Shown here: positions 15,792 to 24,279 of the stretch, one piece after another
How the letters are laid out: each line of letters opens with the position of its first letter
How positions within the stretch are numbered: position 1 is the first letter of the stretch
DNA from: JAVKSL01 sp039583695
GTDB taxonomy: Bacteria > Actinomycetota > Acidimicrobiia > Acidimicrobiales > JAJPHD01
Direction: 5' to 3'
Assembly (NCBI GenBank): GCA_039583695.1
Contig: JAVKSL010000034.1
Span: forward strand, 1 to 29,554
Length of the DNA: 29,554 nt
Notes under the pieces: model-generated
What the model was told of the DNA's origin: nothing
What the model saw: only the letters and a program-made list of their open reading frames with translations
The model's database searches: none
Position numbers and translations under genes: made by a program

Positions 15792-17417
15792 GTGCCTGAC
15801 AGCACTCCGAGGCCACACACCTCCGCGATCGTCGACGCAGCACCCATAGCTGGCTTCACCCGCCGCCGGGTGCTGATCATCATCGCCTCGTTGCTGCTGG
15901 GGATGCTCCTTGCCGCCCTCGACCAGACCGTCGTCTCCACGGCCCTGCCAACCATCGTCGGGGACCTTGGCGGCGCGTCGCACCTTGCGTGGCTGATCAC
16001 CGCCTACCTGCTGGCCTCCACGGTGTCCACCCCGCTGTGGGGAAAGCTCGGGGACATGTACGGACGCAAGGTGTTCTTCCAGGCGTCGATCGTGATCTTC
16101 CTGGTTGGCTCGGCGCTCTCGGGGCTCAGCCAGTCCATAGGCCAGCTGATCGCGTTCCGGGCGCTGCAGGGCCTGGGTGGCGGTGGCCTGATGGTCGGCG
16201 CCCAGTCGATAGTCGGCGATGTCGTGGCGCCGCGGGAGCGGGGCAAGTACCAGGGATTGTTTGGGGCGGTGTTCGCGGTGACAACCGTGGTCGGCCCGCT
16301 GATCGGAGGTCTTTTGACCCAGGACGCCAGCTGGCGGTGGATCTTCTACGTCAACCTACCGATCGGCGCGATTGCCCTCGTGGCCACCGGCATCGCCCTG
16401 CCCGGTGCCCTCAAACGTCTTCACCACGTTGTGGACTACGCCGGCACAGTGACCCTCACCCTGGCGATCACCAGCCTGGTCCTGTTCGCCAGCCTTGGTG
16501 GCACCACCTACGCGTGGGGGTCGGCACCCATGATCACCCTCGCGGTGGCCGGGATAGCGTTGCTCGGTGTCTGGGCGGTTGTCGAGCGCCGGGCGGTGGA
16601 GCCGGTGCTCCCCCTTGGCTTGTTCCGCAACCGGGTGTTCTCGGCGGCGAGCATCATCGGTTTCGTGGTCGGCTTTGCCCTGTTCGGCGCCCTTACCTTT
16701 CTACCGTTGTTCTTCCAGGTTGCCCAAGGAGTCAGCCCCACCGTCTCGGGCTTACGGCTGCTGCCGCTGATGCTCGGGCTGCTGGTCACCTCGATCGGGT
16801 CGGGGTTTCTCATCAGCCGGTGGGGTCGCTACAAGGTGTTTCCCGTGGTCGGCTCGGCGGTGATGACGCTGGGCCTGTACCTGATGTCCCTGGTGGGGCC
16901 GGCGACGCCGGTGGTCGTGGTGGATTCGTACCTGGTGATCTTCGGCGCCGGGCTCGGGGGGGTCATGCAGGTCCTGGTCATCGCGGTTCAGAACGCGGTG
17001 AGCCGGCGCGACCTGGGGACGGCGACTGCCGGGGCGACATTCTTCCGCTCGATAGGGGGCTCGTTCGGATCGGCAGTGTTCGGGGCGATATTCGCTAACC
17101 TGCTGGCTGGCCGTTTGGCCAGCCATCTCAGGGGCCTCACTATCCCCAAGGGACTCTCTGCCAGCATCAATCCAGCACAGCTGGTGCATCTGGCGCCCAA
17201 GGTCCACAGCGGGGTGGTGGCCGCGTACGCCTCGACCATCCAAACTCTATTCTTGATAGCGGTGCCGATCAGCGCGGTTGCCTTCGGCCTGACATTGTTG
17301 TTGCCGGAGATCCGCCTGCGCAGGACCCTGGACGAGCCCGGTGCCGAGAAGCCGGCGGCCCTAGCCGAAGTGCTGGGCGATGGCCTCGGCTTGCGCCCGG
17401 TAGCTGCCGCCGAATAG
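15792..17417 (+). CDS. MFS drug efflux transporter, 14-TM (DHA2 / EmrB-QacA type)
   Basis: A 541-residue membrane protein with about 14 hydrophobic segments. The DHA2 motif LLAALDQTVVSTALPTIVGD is in TM1, motif A-like GKLGDMYGRKVF follows TM2, and antiporter motif C-like sequence (AVTTVVGPLIGGLL) lies in TM5. It probably exports hydrophobic drugs or metabolites in exchange for protons. GTG 15792 is directly after the TetR stop. Its last 57 bases overlap the convergent kinase gene. The opposite-strand and shifted frames inside this gene are shadows. Confidence 0.9.
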   Translation: MPDSTPRPHTSAIVDAAPIAGFTRRRVLIIIASLLLGMLLAALDQTVVSTALPTIVGDLGGASHLAWLITAYLLASTVSTPLWGKLGDMYGRKVFFQASIVIFLVGSALSGLSQSIGQLIAFRALQGLGGGGLMVGAQSIVGDVVAPRERGKYQGLFGAVFAVTTVVGPLIGGLLTQDASWRWIFYVNLPIGAIALVATGIALPGALKRLHHVVDYAGTVTLTLAITSLVLFASLGGTTYAWGSAPMITLAVAGIALLGVWAVVERRAVEPVLPLGLFRNRVFSAASIIGFVVGFALFGALTFLPLFFQVAQGVSPTVSGLRLLPLMLGLLVTSIGSGFLISRWGRYKVFPVVGSAVMTLGLYLMSLVGPATPVVVVDSYLVIFGAGLGGVMQVLVIAVQNAVSRRDLGTATAGATFFRSIGGSFGSAVFGAIFANLLAGRLASHLRGLTIPKGLSASINPAQLVHLAPKVHSGVVAAYASTIQTLFLIAVPISAVAFGLTLLLPEIRLRRTLDEPGAEKPAALAEVLGDGLGLRPVAAAE

Positions 17418-18185
17418 GACGGCATGGACCAGCAGCGGGTACAGCTGGAACAACTCGATCCGCTGGCGCCATCCGTCGGCCAGGGATCGGCACTCGGTGT
17501 AGGCGCCCAGGAGGCGCAGCGGGACCGGGCCGAACAGCCCCAGCATCGCCAGGTCCTCCTCAGGGTGGCCGCCGTGGACCGACGGGTCGATGAGCCAGGC
17601 CCGGCCGTCATCTCCCCAGACCACGTTCCCCCACCACAGGTCCCCGTGAACCAGGGAGGGGGCTGATGGCGGGATCAGCTTCTCGAGGCGACCCCTCACC
17701 GGGCCGATCGCAGCGCCAAGGCCGCATCGCTCAGCCAGAGCCCAAAGGCGGGCCCCGTAGAAGGCGGCCGCGCTGGGAGCATCGGCAGGGTCGAGGTGAC
17801 AGGTCCCGATCCAACCTGACCCCCCGCCCCAGGTGGGCCACGGCGCGTCATGTAGGCATGCCAGGCTCCGGCCGAGACCCTCCTCGGCCTCCTGCGAGCG
17901 AGGGCCGTGCTCCACCCAGGACTCCACGAGCAGGTCGTCTTGGACCAGGACGACCTCCGGCACGGGAGGGCCACGATCGACCGCCGCGAGCTGGCGCAGG
18001 CCGTCAGCCTCGTCGCTTGCGCTCGGTCCGACCTTGACCACCAGCGCCCGCCCGCCGGTTCTGACCCGCCAGATGCCCCTGCCGATCCCGGCTAGGTGGT
18101 CCGGGGGGCCGAGCGCGCTAGAGAAGCTCGGAAGCCAGGTGCTCGACGAGTCCAACACAGGCTGCTTCGATGAGGTCGAGGGCAT
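17361..18185 (-). CDS. Fructosamine/ketosamine-3-kinase family protein
   Basis: A 274-residue kinase of the fructosamine-kinase (APH-like) fold. It has a Lys in RALVVKVGP (about 51), an acidic-hinge segment, the catalytic loop LVHGDLWWGN (H180, D182, N187) and the metal-binding WLIDPSVHGGHPEEDLAM (D200). Bacterial members phosphorylate ribulosamines, erythrulosamines or fructosamines on proteins so that the sugar falls off. ATG 18185 overlaps the upstream phosphatase by 68 bases; GTG 18158 would shorten this to 41. The overlap means tight co-expression with the phosphatase. Its 3' end overlaps the convergent efflux gene. Confidence 0.85.
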   Translation of the reverse strand: MPSTSSKQPVLDSSSTWLPSFSSALGPPDHLAGIGRGIWRVRTGGRALVVKVGPSASDEADGLRQLAAVDRGPPVPEVVLVQDDLLVESWVEHGPRSQEAEEGLGRSLACLHDAPWPTWGGGSGWIGTCHLDPADAPSAAAFYGARLWALAERCGLGAAIGPVRGRLEKLIPPSAPSLVHGDLWWGNVVWGDDGRAWLIDPSVHGGHPEEDLAMLGLFGPVPLRLLGAYTECRSLADGWRQRIELFQLYPLLVHAVLFGGSYRAQAEAIAQHFG

Positions 18186-18639
18186 GGTCGAAATCGGCCG
18201 GGCTCCCGCCCCAGGGGTCGGGAACCTCCAGGTCGGCCGGTAAGGAACGCGGGTCGAACGAGCGCAGGAGCCGGATCTTGGCCCGGTCGCGTTCGCCGGT
18301 CAGGCGGCGGACGTCGGCCAAATTGGAGTGATCGGCGACCAGCAAAAGGTCGGCGGCGCGCGCATCGGCCGGGGTGATGCGCCGGGCCAGATGACCGTCG
18401 CTTGGCCAACCGTGGCGTTTGAGGGCGGCTCTGGCTCCCGGGTTCATCGGCTCGCCAGCGTGGTATCCGGCAGTCCCGAAGGACTCGACGAGGACCTGGT
18501 CCGCAAGCCCACCTTGGGCCACCATCTTCGTGGCCACCGCTGCCGCCATCGGTGAGCGGCAGATGTTGCCCAGGCAGATCATGGCGATCCTCACCAGGTC
18601 CACCTTCGTCCGAGCACCCCCTTCGTTGGCATTGCTCAC
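18118..18639 (-). CDS. Low-molecular-weight protein-tyrosine phosphatase family
   Basis: A 173-residue phosphatase with the P-loop CLGNICRS (Cys22 nucleophile, Arg28) and the general-acid loop DPWGG (Asp141). Family length is about 150-160. The start GTG 18639 is six bases after TAGACT, so the transcript is leaderless; about 16 residues precede the first strand. Next to a ketosamine kinase this family has been described as ribulosamine/erythrulosamine phosphatases, making it likely to act in protein deglycation rather than signalling. Confidence 0.9.
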   Translation of the reverse strand: MSNANEGGARTKVDLVRIAMICLGNICRSPMAAAVATKMVAQGGLADQVLVESFGTAGYHAGEPMNPGARAALKRHGWPSDGHLARRITPADARAADLLLVADHSNLADVRRLTGERDRAKIRLLRSFDPRSLPADLEVPDPWGGSPADFDHALDLIEAACVGLVEHLASELL

Positions 18640-18645
18640 CCCAAC

Positions 18646-18651
18646 AGTCTA
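18646..18651 (-). promoter_or_regulatory. -10 box for leaderless phosphatase/kinase operon
   Basis: Minus strand TAGACT, six bases, then GTG at 18639. Confidence 0.5.
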
Positions 18652-18725
18652 GGAACATGGCATGATCCGCCGGGGCGAGCGGGCACGACGCTGCGGGACC
18701 ACAGGGCATATTTCTCGAGAACGTC

Positions 18726-18731
18726 TATCCT
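18726..18731 (+). promoter_or_regulatory. -10 box for leaderless guaB3
   Basis: TATCCT, six bases, then ATG at 18738. The guaA promoter uses the identical hexamer. Confidence 0.55.
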
Positions 18732-18737
18732 CACATC

Positions 18738-19901
18738 ATGGCTGAGGTGGAGATCGGGATTGGCAAGTCAGGGCGCCGGGCCTACGGGTTCGACGACATA
18801 GCGATCGTGCCCAGCAGGCGCACCAGGGATCCCGAGGACGTGGACATCTCGTGGGAGATCGATGCCTTTCGCTTCGAGTTGCCGCTCATGGCCGCGGCCA
18901 TGGACGGGGTGGTGAGCCCGGCGACGGCCATCGAGGTCGGGCGCCTCGGCGGGGTGGGGGTGCTCAACCTGGAGGGGCTGTGGACCCGCTACGAGGACCC
19001 CGAGGCGGTGCTGGCCGAGATAGCCGCCTTAGAGGGGGACAAGGTCACTGCCCGTATGCAGCAGCTGTATGCCGAGCCGGTCCGTCCCGAGCTGGTCACC
19101 GAGCGCATCGCACAGATCCGGGAGGCGGGGGTGGTCTCGGCGGCCGCGGTGACGCCGCAGCGGACCAGGGAGCTGCTCGGCGCGATCCTGGCCGCCGAGC
19201 TGGACCTGCTGGTGATCCAGGGGACGGTGGTGTCCGCGGAGCACGTGTCGCGCACGGTCGAGCCGCTCAACCTCAAGCGCTTCATCCGGGAGCTGGACCT
19301 GCCGGTCGTCGTGGGCGGCTGCGCTTCCTACCAGGCAGCCCTTCACCTCATGCGCACCGGTGCGGCAGGCGTGCTGGTTGGCGTGGGGCCTGGCAACGCG
19401 TGCACCAGCCGGGGAGTCCTCGGCGTGGGCGTCCCCCAGGCCACGGCGATCGCCGACGCGGCAGGCGCCCGGATTCGCCACCTGGACGAGACCGGCGTGT
19501 ACTGCCACGTCATCGCGGATGGCGGGATGAGCCGGGGTGGCGACATCTGCAAGGCCATCGCGTGCGGGGCTGACGCGGTCATGATCGGCTCGCCCCTCGC
19601 CGCCGCGGCGGAGGCACCGGGGCGCGGGTATCACTGGGGAATGGCCACGTTCCATCCGACCCTGCCCCGCGGCGCCCGCATTCGCACCGAGACCCGCGGC
19701 AGCCTGGCCGAGGTGCTCATCGGGCCGGCCCACGAGAACGACGGGCGTATGAACCTGTTCGGGGCGCTGCGGACCTCGATGGCCACTTGTGGCTACGCCA
19801 CGGTGAAGGAGTTCCAAAAGGCCGAGGTGATGGTCGCCCCGGCGCTGCAGAGCGAGGGCAAGGCGGCCCAGCGAGCCCAGCGGGTGGGGATGGGAGCTTA
19901 G
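18738..19901 (+). CDS. guaB3: GuaB3 (IMP dehydrogenase-related, CBS-less)
   Basis: A 387-residue protein of the IMPDH/GMP-reductase TIM-barrel family without the CBS insert of true GuaB (about 490-500). The loop GPGNACTSRG holds the nucleophile Cys222, and CHVIADGGMSRGGDICKAIA binds the IMP phosphate. Actinobacterial GuaB3 was long of unknown role; cyanobacterial GuaB3 has been reported as a GMP reductase, so this may recycle GMP to IMP. It is directly followed by guaA, both with their own TATCCT box. A second, true guaB should be elsewhere in the genome. Confidence 0.9.
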   Translation: MAEVEIGIGKSGRRAYGFDDIAIVPSRRTRDPEDVDISWEIDAFRFELPLMAAAMDGVVSPATAIEVGRLGGVGVLNLEGLWTRYEDPEAVLAEIAALEGDKVTARMQQLYAEPVRPELVTERIAQIREAGVVSAAAVTPQRTRELLGAILAAELDLLVIQGTVVSAEHVSRTVEPLNLKRFIRELDLPVVVGGCASYQAALHLMRTGAAGVLVGVGPGNACTSRGVLGVGVPQATAIADAAGARIRHLDETGVYCHVIADGGMSRGGDICKAIACGADAVMIGSPLAAAAEAPGRGYHWGMATFHPTLPRGARIRTETRGSLAEVLIGPAHENDGRMNLFGALRTSMATCGYATVKEFQKAEVMVAPALQSEGKAAQRAQRVGMGA

Positions 19902-19988
19902 GCCTCCTGAGGAATATGCCCGGACGCGCCGTGCCCGCCGTGCCCACTCCCGATCTGTGATCCGCCTGGCCTGACCCGGTGGATGCTC

Positions 19989-19994
19989 TATCCT
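19989..19994 (+). promoter_or_regulatory. -10 box for guaA
   Basis: TATCCT, eight bases, then ATG at 20003. This supports ATG 20003 rather than the more upstream in-frame starts at 19979 and 19997. Confidence 0.45.
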
Positions 19995-20002
19995 CGGTGG
20001 GG

Positions 20003-21544
20003 ATGAGCGTCGTGCTGGTTGTCGACTTCGGGGCCCAGTACGCCCAGCTGATCGCGCGCCGGGTGCGGGAGGCTCACGTGTACTCCGAGATAGTGCCGCA
20101 CACCATCTCGGCTCGGGAGGTGGCGGCCCGGGGGGCGCGCGGGGTGATCCTGTCCGGGGGACCCAAGTCGGTCCACGTTGCCGGAGCGCCGAGCCTCGAT
20201 CCGGAGATCCTGTCCCTGGGCCTGCCGGTGCTGGGGATCTGCTACGGGGCGCAGTTGATTGCCAGGGATCTGGGTGGGACGGTCTCGCGCACCGGGAGGG
20301 GGGAGTTCGGCCGGACCAAGCTCAGCGTCGTGGAGGCGGGGCCAGGCCTGCTGGGGGCGGGGCCAGGCCTGCTGGGCGACATCGCCGACGTGTGGATGAG
20401 CCACACGGACGCCATCACCTCTGCGCCGCCCGGGTTCGTGGTCACCGGCACCTCTGCCGACGCCCCGGTGGCGGCGATGGAGAATCCTGCCAGGCGCATC
20501 TATGGAGTGCAGTTTCATCCTGAGGTGGCCCACACCTCTGGAGGCCAGGCGCTCCTCGAGCGCTTCGTCCACGACATCTGTGGGTGCTCAGGATCCTGGA
20601 CTCCCGCCTCGATCATCTCGGCGGCAGTGGATGCGATGAGGGCCCAGGTGGGTGTGGACCGAGTGCTGTGCGCCCTGTCGGGCGGGGTGGACTCGGCTGT
20701 TGCCGCGGCCCTGGCTCAGCGGGCTGTCGGGTCCCAGCTGACTTGTGTGTTCGTCGACACCGGGCTCATGCGGGAGGGGGAGGCCGAGCAGGTGGAGGCT
20801 ACCTTCGGGGGGCAGCTGGGGATGGATCTGGTACACGTGAAGGCGGCGGACCGATTCTTTGGCGCCCTGGCTGGGGTGTCGGACCCCGAGGTCAAGCGCA
20901 TGGCGATCGGGGAGGCGTTCATCCGGGTCTTCGAGTCGGTGGCTGAGCGATATCGTGACGCCCGTTGGCTGGTGCAGGGCACCCTTTATCCTGACGTTGT
21001 CGAGTCTGGCACGGCCGACGCAGCGACGATCAAGTCGCATCACAATGTCGGGGGCTTGCCGGCGGAAATGAACCTGGGCCTGGTCGAGCCGCTGCGGGCT
21101 CTGTTCAAGGACGAGGTGCGGGCCGTGGGCAAGGAGCTGGGCCTGATGGACGAGATCGTGTGGCGCCAGCCGTTTCCCGGACCGGGCCTGGCTGTGCGGG
21201 TGGTGGGCGAGGTGACCCGGGAGCGGGTGGCGATCGTGCGCGCGGCCGATGCGATCGTCGCCGAGGAGGTCCGCCGGGCGGTGCTGGACCGCGAGCTCTG
21301 GCAGGCTTTTGCCGTCCTGCCGGTTGTGCGGACTGTTGGGGTGATGGGTGACGAGCGCACCTACGCCTACCCGGTAGTGATCCGGGCCGTCACCAGCGAC
21401 GACGCCATGACCGCCGACTGGGCGCGCCTGCCGTACGAGCTGTGCGAGCGGCTGGCTTCGCGCATCGTCAACGAGGTGCCGGGTGTCAACCGGGTGGCAC
21501 TGGACATCACCTCCAAGCCGCCGGGGACCATCGAGTGGGAGTGA
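20003..21544 (+). CDS. guaA: GMP synthase (glutamine-hydrolysing)
   Basis: A 513-residue enzyme making GMP from XMP, ATP and glutamine. The N-terminal class I amidotransferase has GICYGAQ (Cys80) and QFHPEV (His172, Glu174). The ATP pyrophosphatase has the P-loop SGGVDS (226-231), and the C-terminal dimer domain ends KPPGTIEWE, as in the family. Odd feature: residues AGPGLLG are repeated in tandem (about 112-125), from a 21-bp DNA duplication at a surface position before the conserved WMSH segment. All active-site residues are intact, so the enzyme should work. The start is set by the -10 box at 19989. Confidence 0.95.
   Translation: MSVVLVVDFGAQYAQLIARRVREAHVYSEIVPHTISAREVAARGARGVILSGGPKSVHVAGAPSLDPEILSLGLPVLGICYGAQLIARDLGGTVSRTGRGEFGRTKLSVVEAGPGLLGAGPGLLGDIADVWMSHTDAITSAPPGFVVTGTSADAPVAAMENPARRIYGVQFHPEVAHTSGGQALLERFVHDICGCSGSWTPASIISAAVDAMRAQVGVDRVLCALSGGVDSAVAAALAQRAVGSQLTCVFVDTGLMREGEAEQVEATFGGQLGMDLVHVKAADRFFGALAGVSDPEVKRMAIGEAFIRVFESVAERYRDARWLVQGTLYPDVVESGTADAATIKSHHNVGGLPAEMNLGLVEPLRALFKDEVRAVGKELGLMDEIVWRQPFPGPGLAVRVVGEVTRERVAIVRAADAIVAEEVRRAVLDRELWQAFAVLPVVRTVGVMGDERTYAYPVVIRAVTSDDAMTADWARLPYELCERLASRIVNEVPGVNRVALDITSKPPGTIEWE
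20336..20377 (+). repeat. 21-bp in-frame tandem duplication within guaA
   Basis: Units 20336-20356 and 20357-20377 differ at one base of 21 and add seven residues to the amidotransferase domain. Confidence 0.85.
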
Positions 21545-21579
21545 GCGTCCAGGCCGGCTCTGGTGATCGCGGGTGAGCC

Positions 21580-22305
21580 ATGAGTGAGCCAGAGCCGCCT
21601 TCGGGCGGAGGGACGTGGGAGGGTTTCGGGCCAGGCGCGTGGGGGCCACTTGGCGACGACCCGACGGGCTGGGGGATGCCCGGTCCGATTGGCCCTGGGC
21701 GGGGCGGTGCCGACCCGGAGATCGAGCTAGCGGGCAAGCTGCTGATCGCGGCGCCTCGCATGGTCGACCCCAACTTCGCTCGCACGGTGGTCCTGGTATT
21801 GCATCACGATCTGGGCGGGAGCCTGGGTCTGGTCCTCAACCGGCCCAGCCAGCTGGACCTGGACGAGCCCCTTGCTCAGTGGTCCTCCCTGGCGGGGGCG
21901 CCGCGGGTGGTGTTCGTGGGTGGCCCGGTGGCCTCTGCCGCGGCCATCTGCCTTGCCCGGCTGCGGCCCGACCGTCCGGGGGGCGGCGGGCTGTTGGGCT
22001 TTGCCTACGAGACGCCCCAGGGATGGCGCTCGGTTGGTGCTCGAATCGGGACGCTCGATCTCAACGGCGATCCTGCGGCGGCTGCACTTTCGGTGGAGGT
22101 GATCCGGGTGTTTGCGGGTTATGCAGGGTGGGGACCCGGTCAGTTGCCTGCCGAGCTGGGTCTGGGGGGCTGGATGGTGGCCGAGGCAGGGGATGGCGAT
22201 GCTTTCTCCACTGATCCGGGGAGCCTGTGGAAGTCGGTCTTGCGCCGCCAGTCCCCCGAGGTGGCGATCCTGGCCAGCTACCCAGAGGATCCCTCTGCCA
22301 ACTAG
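21580..22305 (+). CDS. YqgE/AlgH family protein (UPF0301, DUF179)
   Basis: A 241-residue protein. From about residue 50 it shows the family pattern LAGKLLIAAPRMVDPNFART, then VVLVLHHDLGGSLGLVLNRP, followed by VVFVGGPV and FAGYAGWGPGQL. Family proteins are about 185-190 long; here some 48 Gly/Pro/Trp-rich residues are added in front, of unknown role and possibly partly untranslated if a later start is used. The molecular function of the family is unsettled. It ends at a strong hairpin shared with the convergent lgt. Confidence 0.85.
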   Translation: MSEPEPPSGGGTWEGFGPGAWGPLGDDPTGWGMPGPIGPGRGGADPEIELAGKLLIAAPRMVDPNFARTVVLVLHHDLGGSLGLVLNRPSQLDLDEPLAQWSSLAGAPRVVFVGGPVASAAAICLARLRPDRPGGGGLLGFAYETPQGWRSVGARIGTLDLNGDPAAAALSVEVIRVFAGYAGWGPGQLPAELGLGGWMVAEAGDGDAFSTDPGSLWKSVLRRQSPEVAILASYPEDPSAN

Positions 22306-22319
22306 CTGGCGGTTAGAGC

Positions 22320-22370
22320 CGTACCTGTCGTGATGGCGCGCGTTTCTTGCTCACCATCACGACAGGTACG
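22320..22370. terminator. Bidirectional 17-bp hairpin between algH-like gene and lgt
   Basis: 22320-22336 and 22354-22370 are perfect 17-bp inverted repeats around a 17-base loop, between two convergent stops. It can terminate both transcripts. Confidence 0.75.
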
Positions 22371-22380
22371 AGCTGGGGTC

Positions 22381-23250
22381 CTATCCCGAAGCCAGGGAAG
22401 CCTGCTCTGAGGAGCCCACCAGGCTGGCAGGACCCGGTGCTGGTCGGCCTCCCCGGCGCCAGCGCAGGTACACCACGGCCATGCCAATGAACCCGACGAC
22501 CGCCAGCACGACACCCGTGACCTCGACGGCATCCCACGGTGGGTTCGCGTCCAACCAGGCGTACTCCCCGAAGAACCGGGCCACATCCCAGATCCCGACC
22601 ATGGCAAAGAACACCAGCCCAGTGAGCCTCGGCCCCCCGCTGGCAGCGCTGGCTCCCATGGGCGGTCCGACCTTGGACTCCACCCATCGCTCCAAGAGAA
22701 CGAGGACGACAAAGATCCCGAAGCTTTGCAGGCATTGGAAGATGGGCACCGGAATGCGTGGGCCGACCTGCCCGGCGTAGGCAAGGCCGTACCAGGCGTG
22801 GGTGGGCAGTCCGCCACCGCTTATCTCGAAGTTCGGCCCGAGGATGCGCCCCATCGACCAGCAGGCCATCAGCACCGGAGCGATGAAGTCCATCCCGGCC
22901 AGGCCGTAGATCTCGCGGCAGTGGCGCATGGCCAGCCAAAGCCCTGTGGGCACGGCGAACAACAAGCCTCCGTACGAGGAGAGCCCCCCGTTCCAGATCG
23001 CCACGATCTGGCCTGGGTGGGCCTCGTAGTACTGGCCAAAGTTGGCGATCACGTGCACGACGCGGGCACCCACTATGGCCGCCGCCACGATCCACAGGAA
23101 TGCCCGGTCCATCCAAGCGGTGGGCAACCCCCTCGCTCGGAGGCGGCGGTTGGTATAGAGCAGGCCGAAGATGAATGTGATGGCCAAGCCGATCCCATAG
23201 GTATGGATCGCCAGGGGCCCGATGTGAAAGACGATGGGAACGGGCTTCAC
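22381..23250 (-). CDS. lgt: Prolipoprotein diacylglyceryl transferase (Lgt), divergent
   Basis: A 289-residue membrane enzyme with about seven hydrophobic segments, transferring diacylglycerol to the lipobox Cys of prolipoproteins. Family marks: FHIGPLAIHTYGIGLAI, GARVVHVIANF, WNGGLSSYGGLL, MGRIL and PVPIFQ. The E. coli catalytic His position (S/FHGG) is Tyr here (SSYGG), as in several other lineages, and the usual GRxGNF(x)N core reads MGRILGPNFEIS. GTG 23250 is chosen because homology begins there and a TACGCT box lies seven bases upstream; the longer frame to 23352 reads through the upstream gene. Its substrates would include the sugar-binding lipoprotein in this window. Confidence 0.85.
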   Translation of the reverse strand: MKPVPIVFHIGPLAIHTYGIGLAITFIFGLLYTNRRLRARGLPTAWMDRAFLWIVAAAIVGARVVHVIANFGQYYEAHPGQIVAIWNGGLSSYGGLLFAVPTGLWLAMRHCREIYGLAGMDFIAPVLMACWSMGRILGPNFEISGGGLPTHAWYGLAYAGQVGPRIPVPIFQCLQSFGIFVVLVLLERWVESKVGPPMGASAASGGPRLTGLVFFAMVGIWDVARFFGEYAWLDANPPWDAVEVTGVVLAVVGFIGMAVVYLRWRRGGRPAPGPASLVGSSEQASLASG

Positions 23251-23257
23251 GCACCTG

Positions 23258-23263
23258 AGCGTA
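23258..23263 (-). promoter_or_regulatory. -10 box for lgt
   Basis: Minus strand TACGCT, seven bases, then GTG at 23250. lgt may also be read through from the oxidoreductase 37 bases upstream. Confidence 0.35.
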
Positions 23264-23287
23264 AAGCGTCCAGCACCCGACTGCGCT

Positions 23288-24241
23288 TCAGCTGCCGTTG
23301 AGGAGCACGATCTTGCCCACCTTCCCACCAGCGGCAAAGTGCTGGAAGCCAACCCCGGCCTCCGACATCGGCCACCTCTCGGCCACCGGGACCCTTACCC
23401 TCCCGTCCGCCAGCAGGGGGAGCACCTGGGATTCAACGGCCCTCGCTGTGGCCGCCTTGTCCTCCAGCGAGCGTGAGCGCAGGGTGGAGCCGTGGATGCG
23501 GCCCCGCCTGGACATGAGGCGGCCAAGGTTGAGCTCTGCCTTTGCCCCCGCCCCGGTCCCCACGACCGCGATGCGCCCGAGGTTGGCCAGTGAAGCCAGG
23601 TTGGACGCCATGTTCGGGGCGCCGACCAGCTCCAGGATCACGTCGAAGGGCCCGGGCGGAGCGCTCCCGGCACCCGCGCTCGTTACCCACACCTCGGCGC
23701 CGAGGCCAGCTACGGCCTCGCGCTGGCTGGCTCGGCGGACGGTCGCCGTCACCGACGCCCCGCAGGCCACCCCGAGCTGCACGGCCGCGGTTCCCACCCC
23801 ACCTGCCGCCCCGTTGACCAGCAGGCGTTCGGCCATCCTGAGGCCGCACTGGGAGAAAAGAGCATCGTGCGCCGTGGTGAAGGCTTCCGGGAACCCCCCC
23901 GCAGCGTCCCAGTCGACCTCATCCGGTACCCGCATGGCCAGCCGCTCGTGGACCACAGCCAGCTGCGCCTGACCGCCTCCACCAACCACTGCCATCACCC
24001 GGTCCCCGAGAGCGAACCTCCCAGCTCCGGGACCCATCCCTACCACCTCTCCGGCCACTTCGAGACCCGGGATGTCTTCCGGACTCCCAGGAGGAGCGGG
24101 GTAGTTGCCCGCGAGCTGCATCAGGTCGGCATTGTTCACCCCCGCTGCGCGCACGGCGACCAGCAGCTCGCCTGTCCCGGGACGCGGATCGGGGTGTTCG
24201 TGCCAGTGAAGCTCCTGGTTCACGATTGTTACCGCCCACAT
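23288..24241 (-). CDS. NAD(P)H:quinone oxidoreductase-like MDR protein
   Basis: A 317-residue zinc-free medium-chain reductase. The GroES-like N-terminal half has VRAAGVNNADLMQLAGNYPA and IPGLEVAGEVVGMGPG; the Rossmann half has the nucleotide motif VNGAAGGVGTAAVQLG (about 142-157) and VILELVGAPN. It has no zinc ligands, which fits quinone or enal reductases. It probably reduces quinones or reactive carbonyls with NADPH. No ribosome site is clear before ATG 24241. A 25-bp element shared with the SnoaL-like gene lies 48 bases upstream. Confidence 0.85.
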   Translation of the reverse strand: MWAVTIVNQELHWHEHPDPRPGTGELLVAVRAAGVNNADLMQLAGNYPAPPGSPEDIPGLEVAGEVVGMGPGAGRFALGDRVMAVVGGGGQAQLAVVHERLAMRVPDEVDWDAAGGFPEAFTTAHDALFSQCGLRMAERLLVNGAAGGVGTAAVQLGVACGASVTATVRRASQREAVAGLGAEVWVTSAGAGSAPPGPFDVILELVGAPNMASNLASLANLGRIAVVGTGAGAKAELNLGRLMSRRGRIHGSTLRSRSLEDKAATARAVESQVLPLLADGRVRVPVAERWPMSEAGVGFQHFAAGGKVGKIVLLNGS

Positions 24242-24279
24242 GGTCGCCGTGGCGTCAGCCAGGGCGTCGCGCGAAGCGA

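Noticed and set aside
15989..17098. Long second plus-strand frame within the efflux gene
   Set aside because: Gly/Arg/Pro-rich frame-shifted reading of the transporter; no independent evidence.
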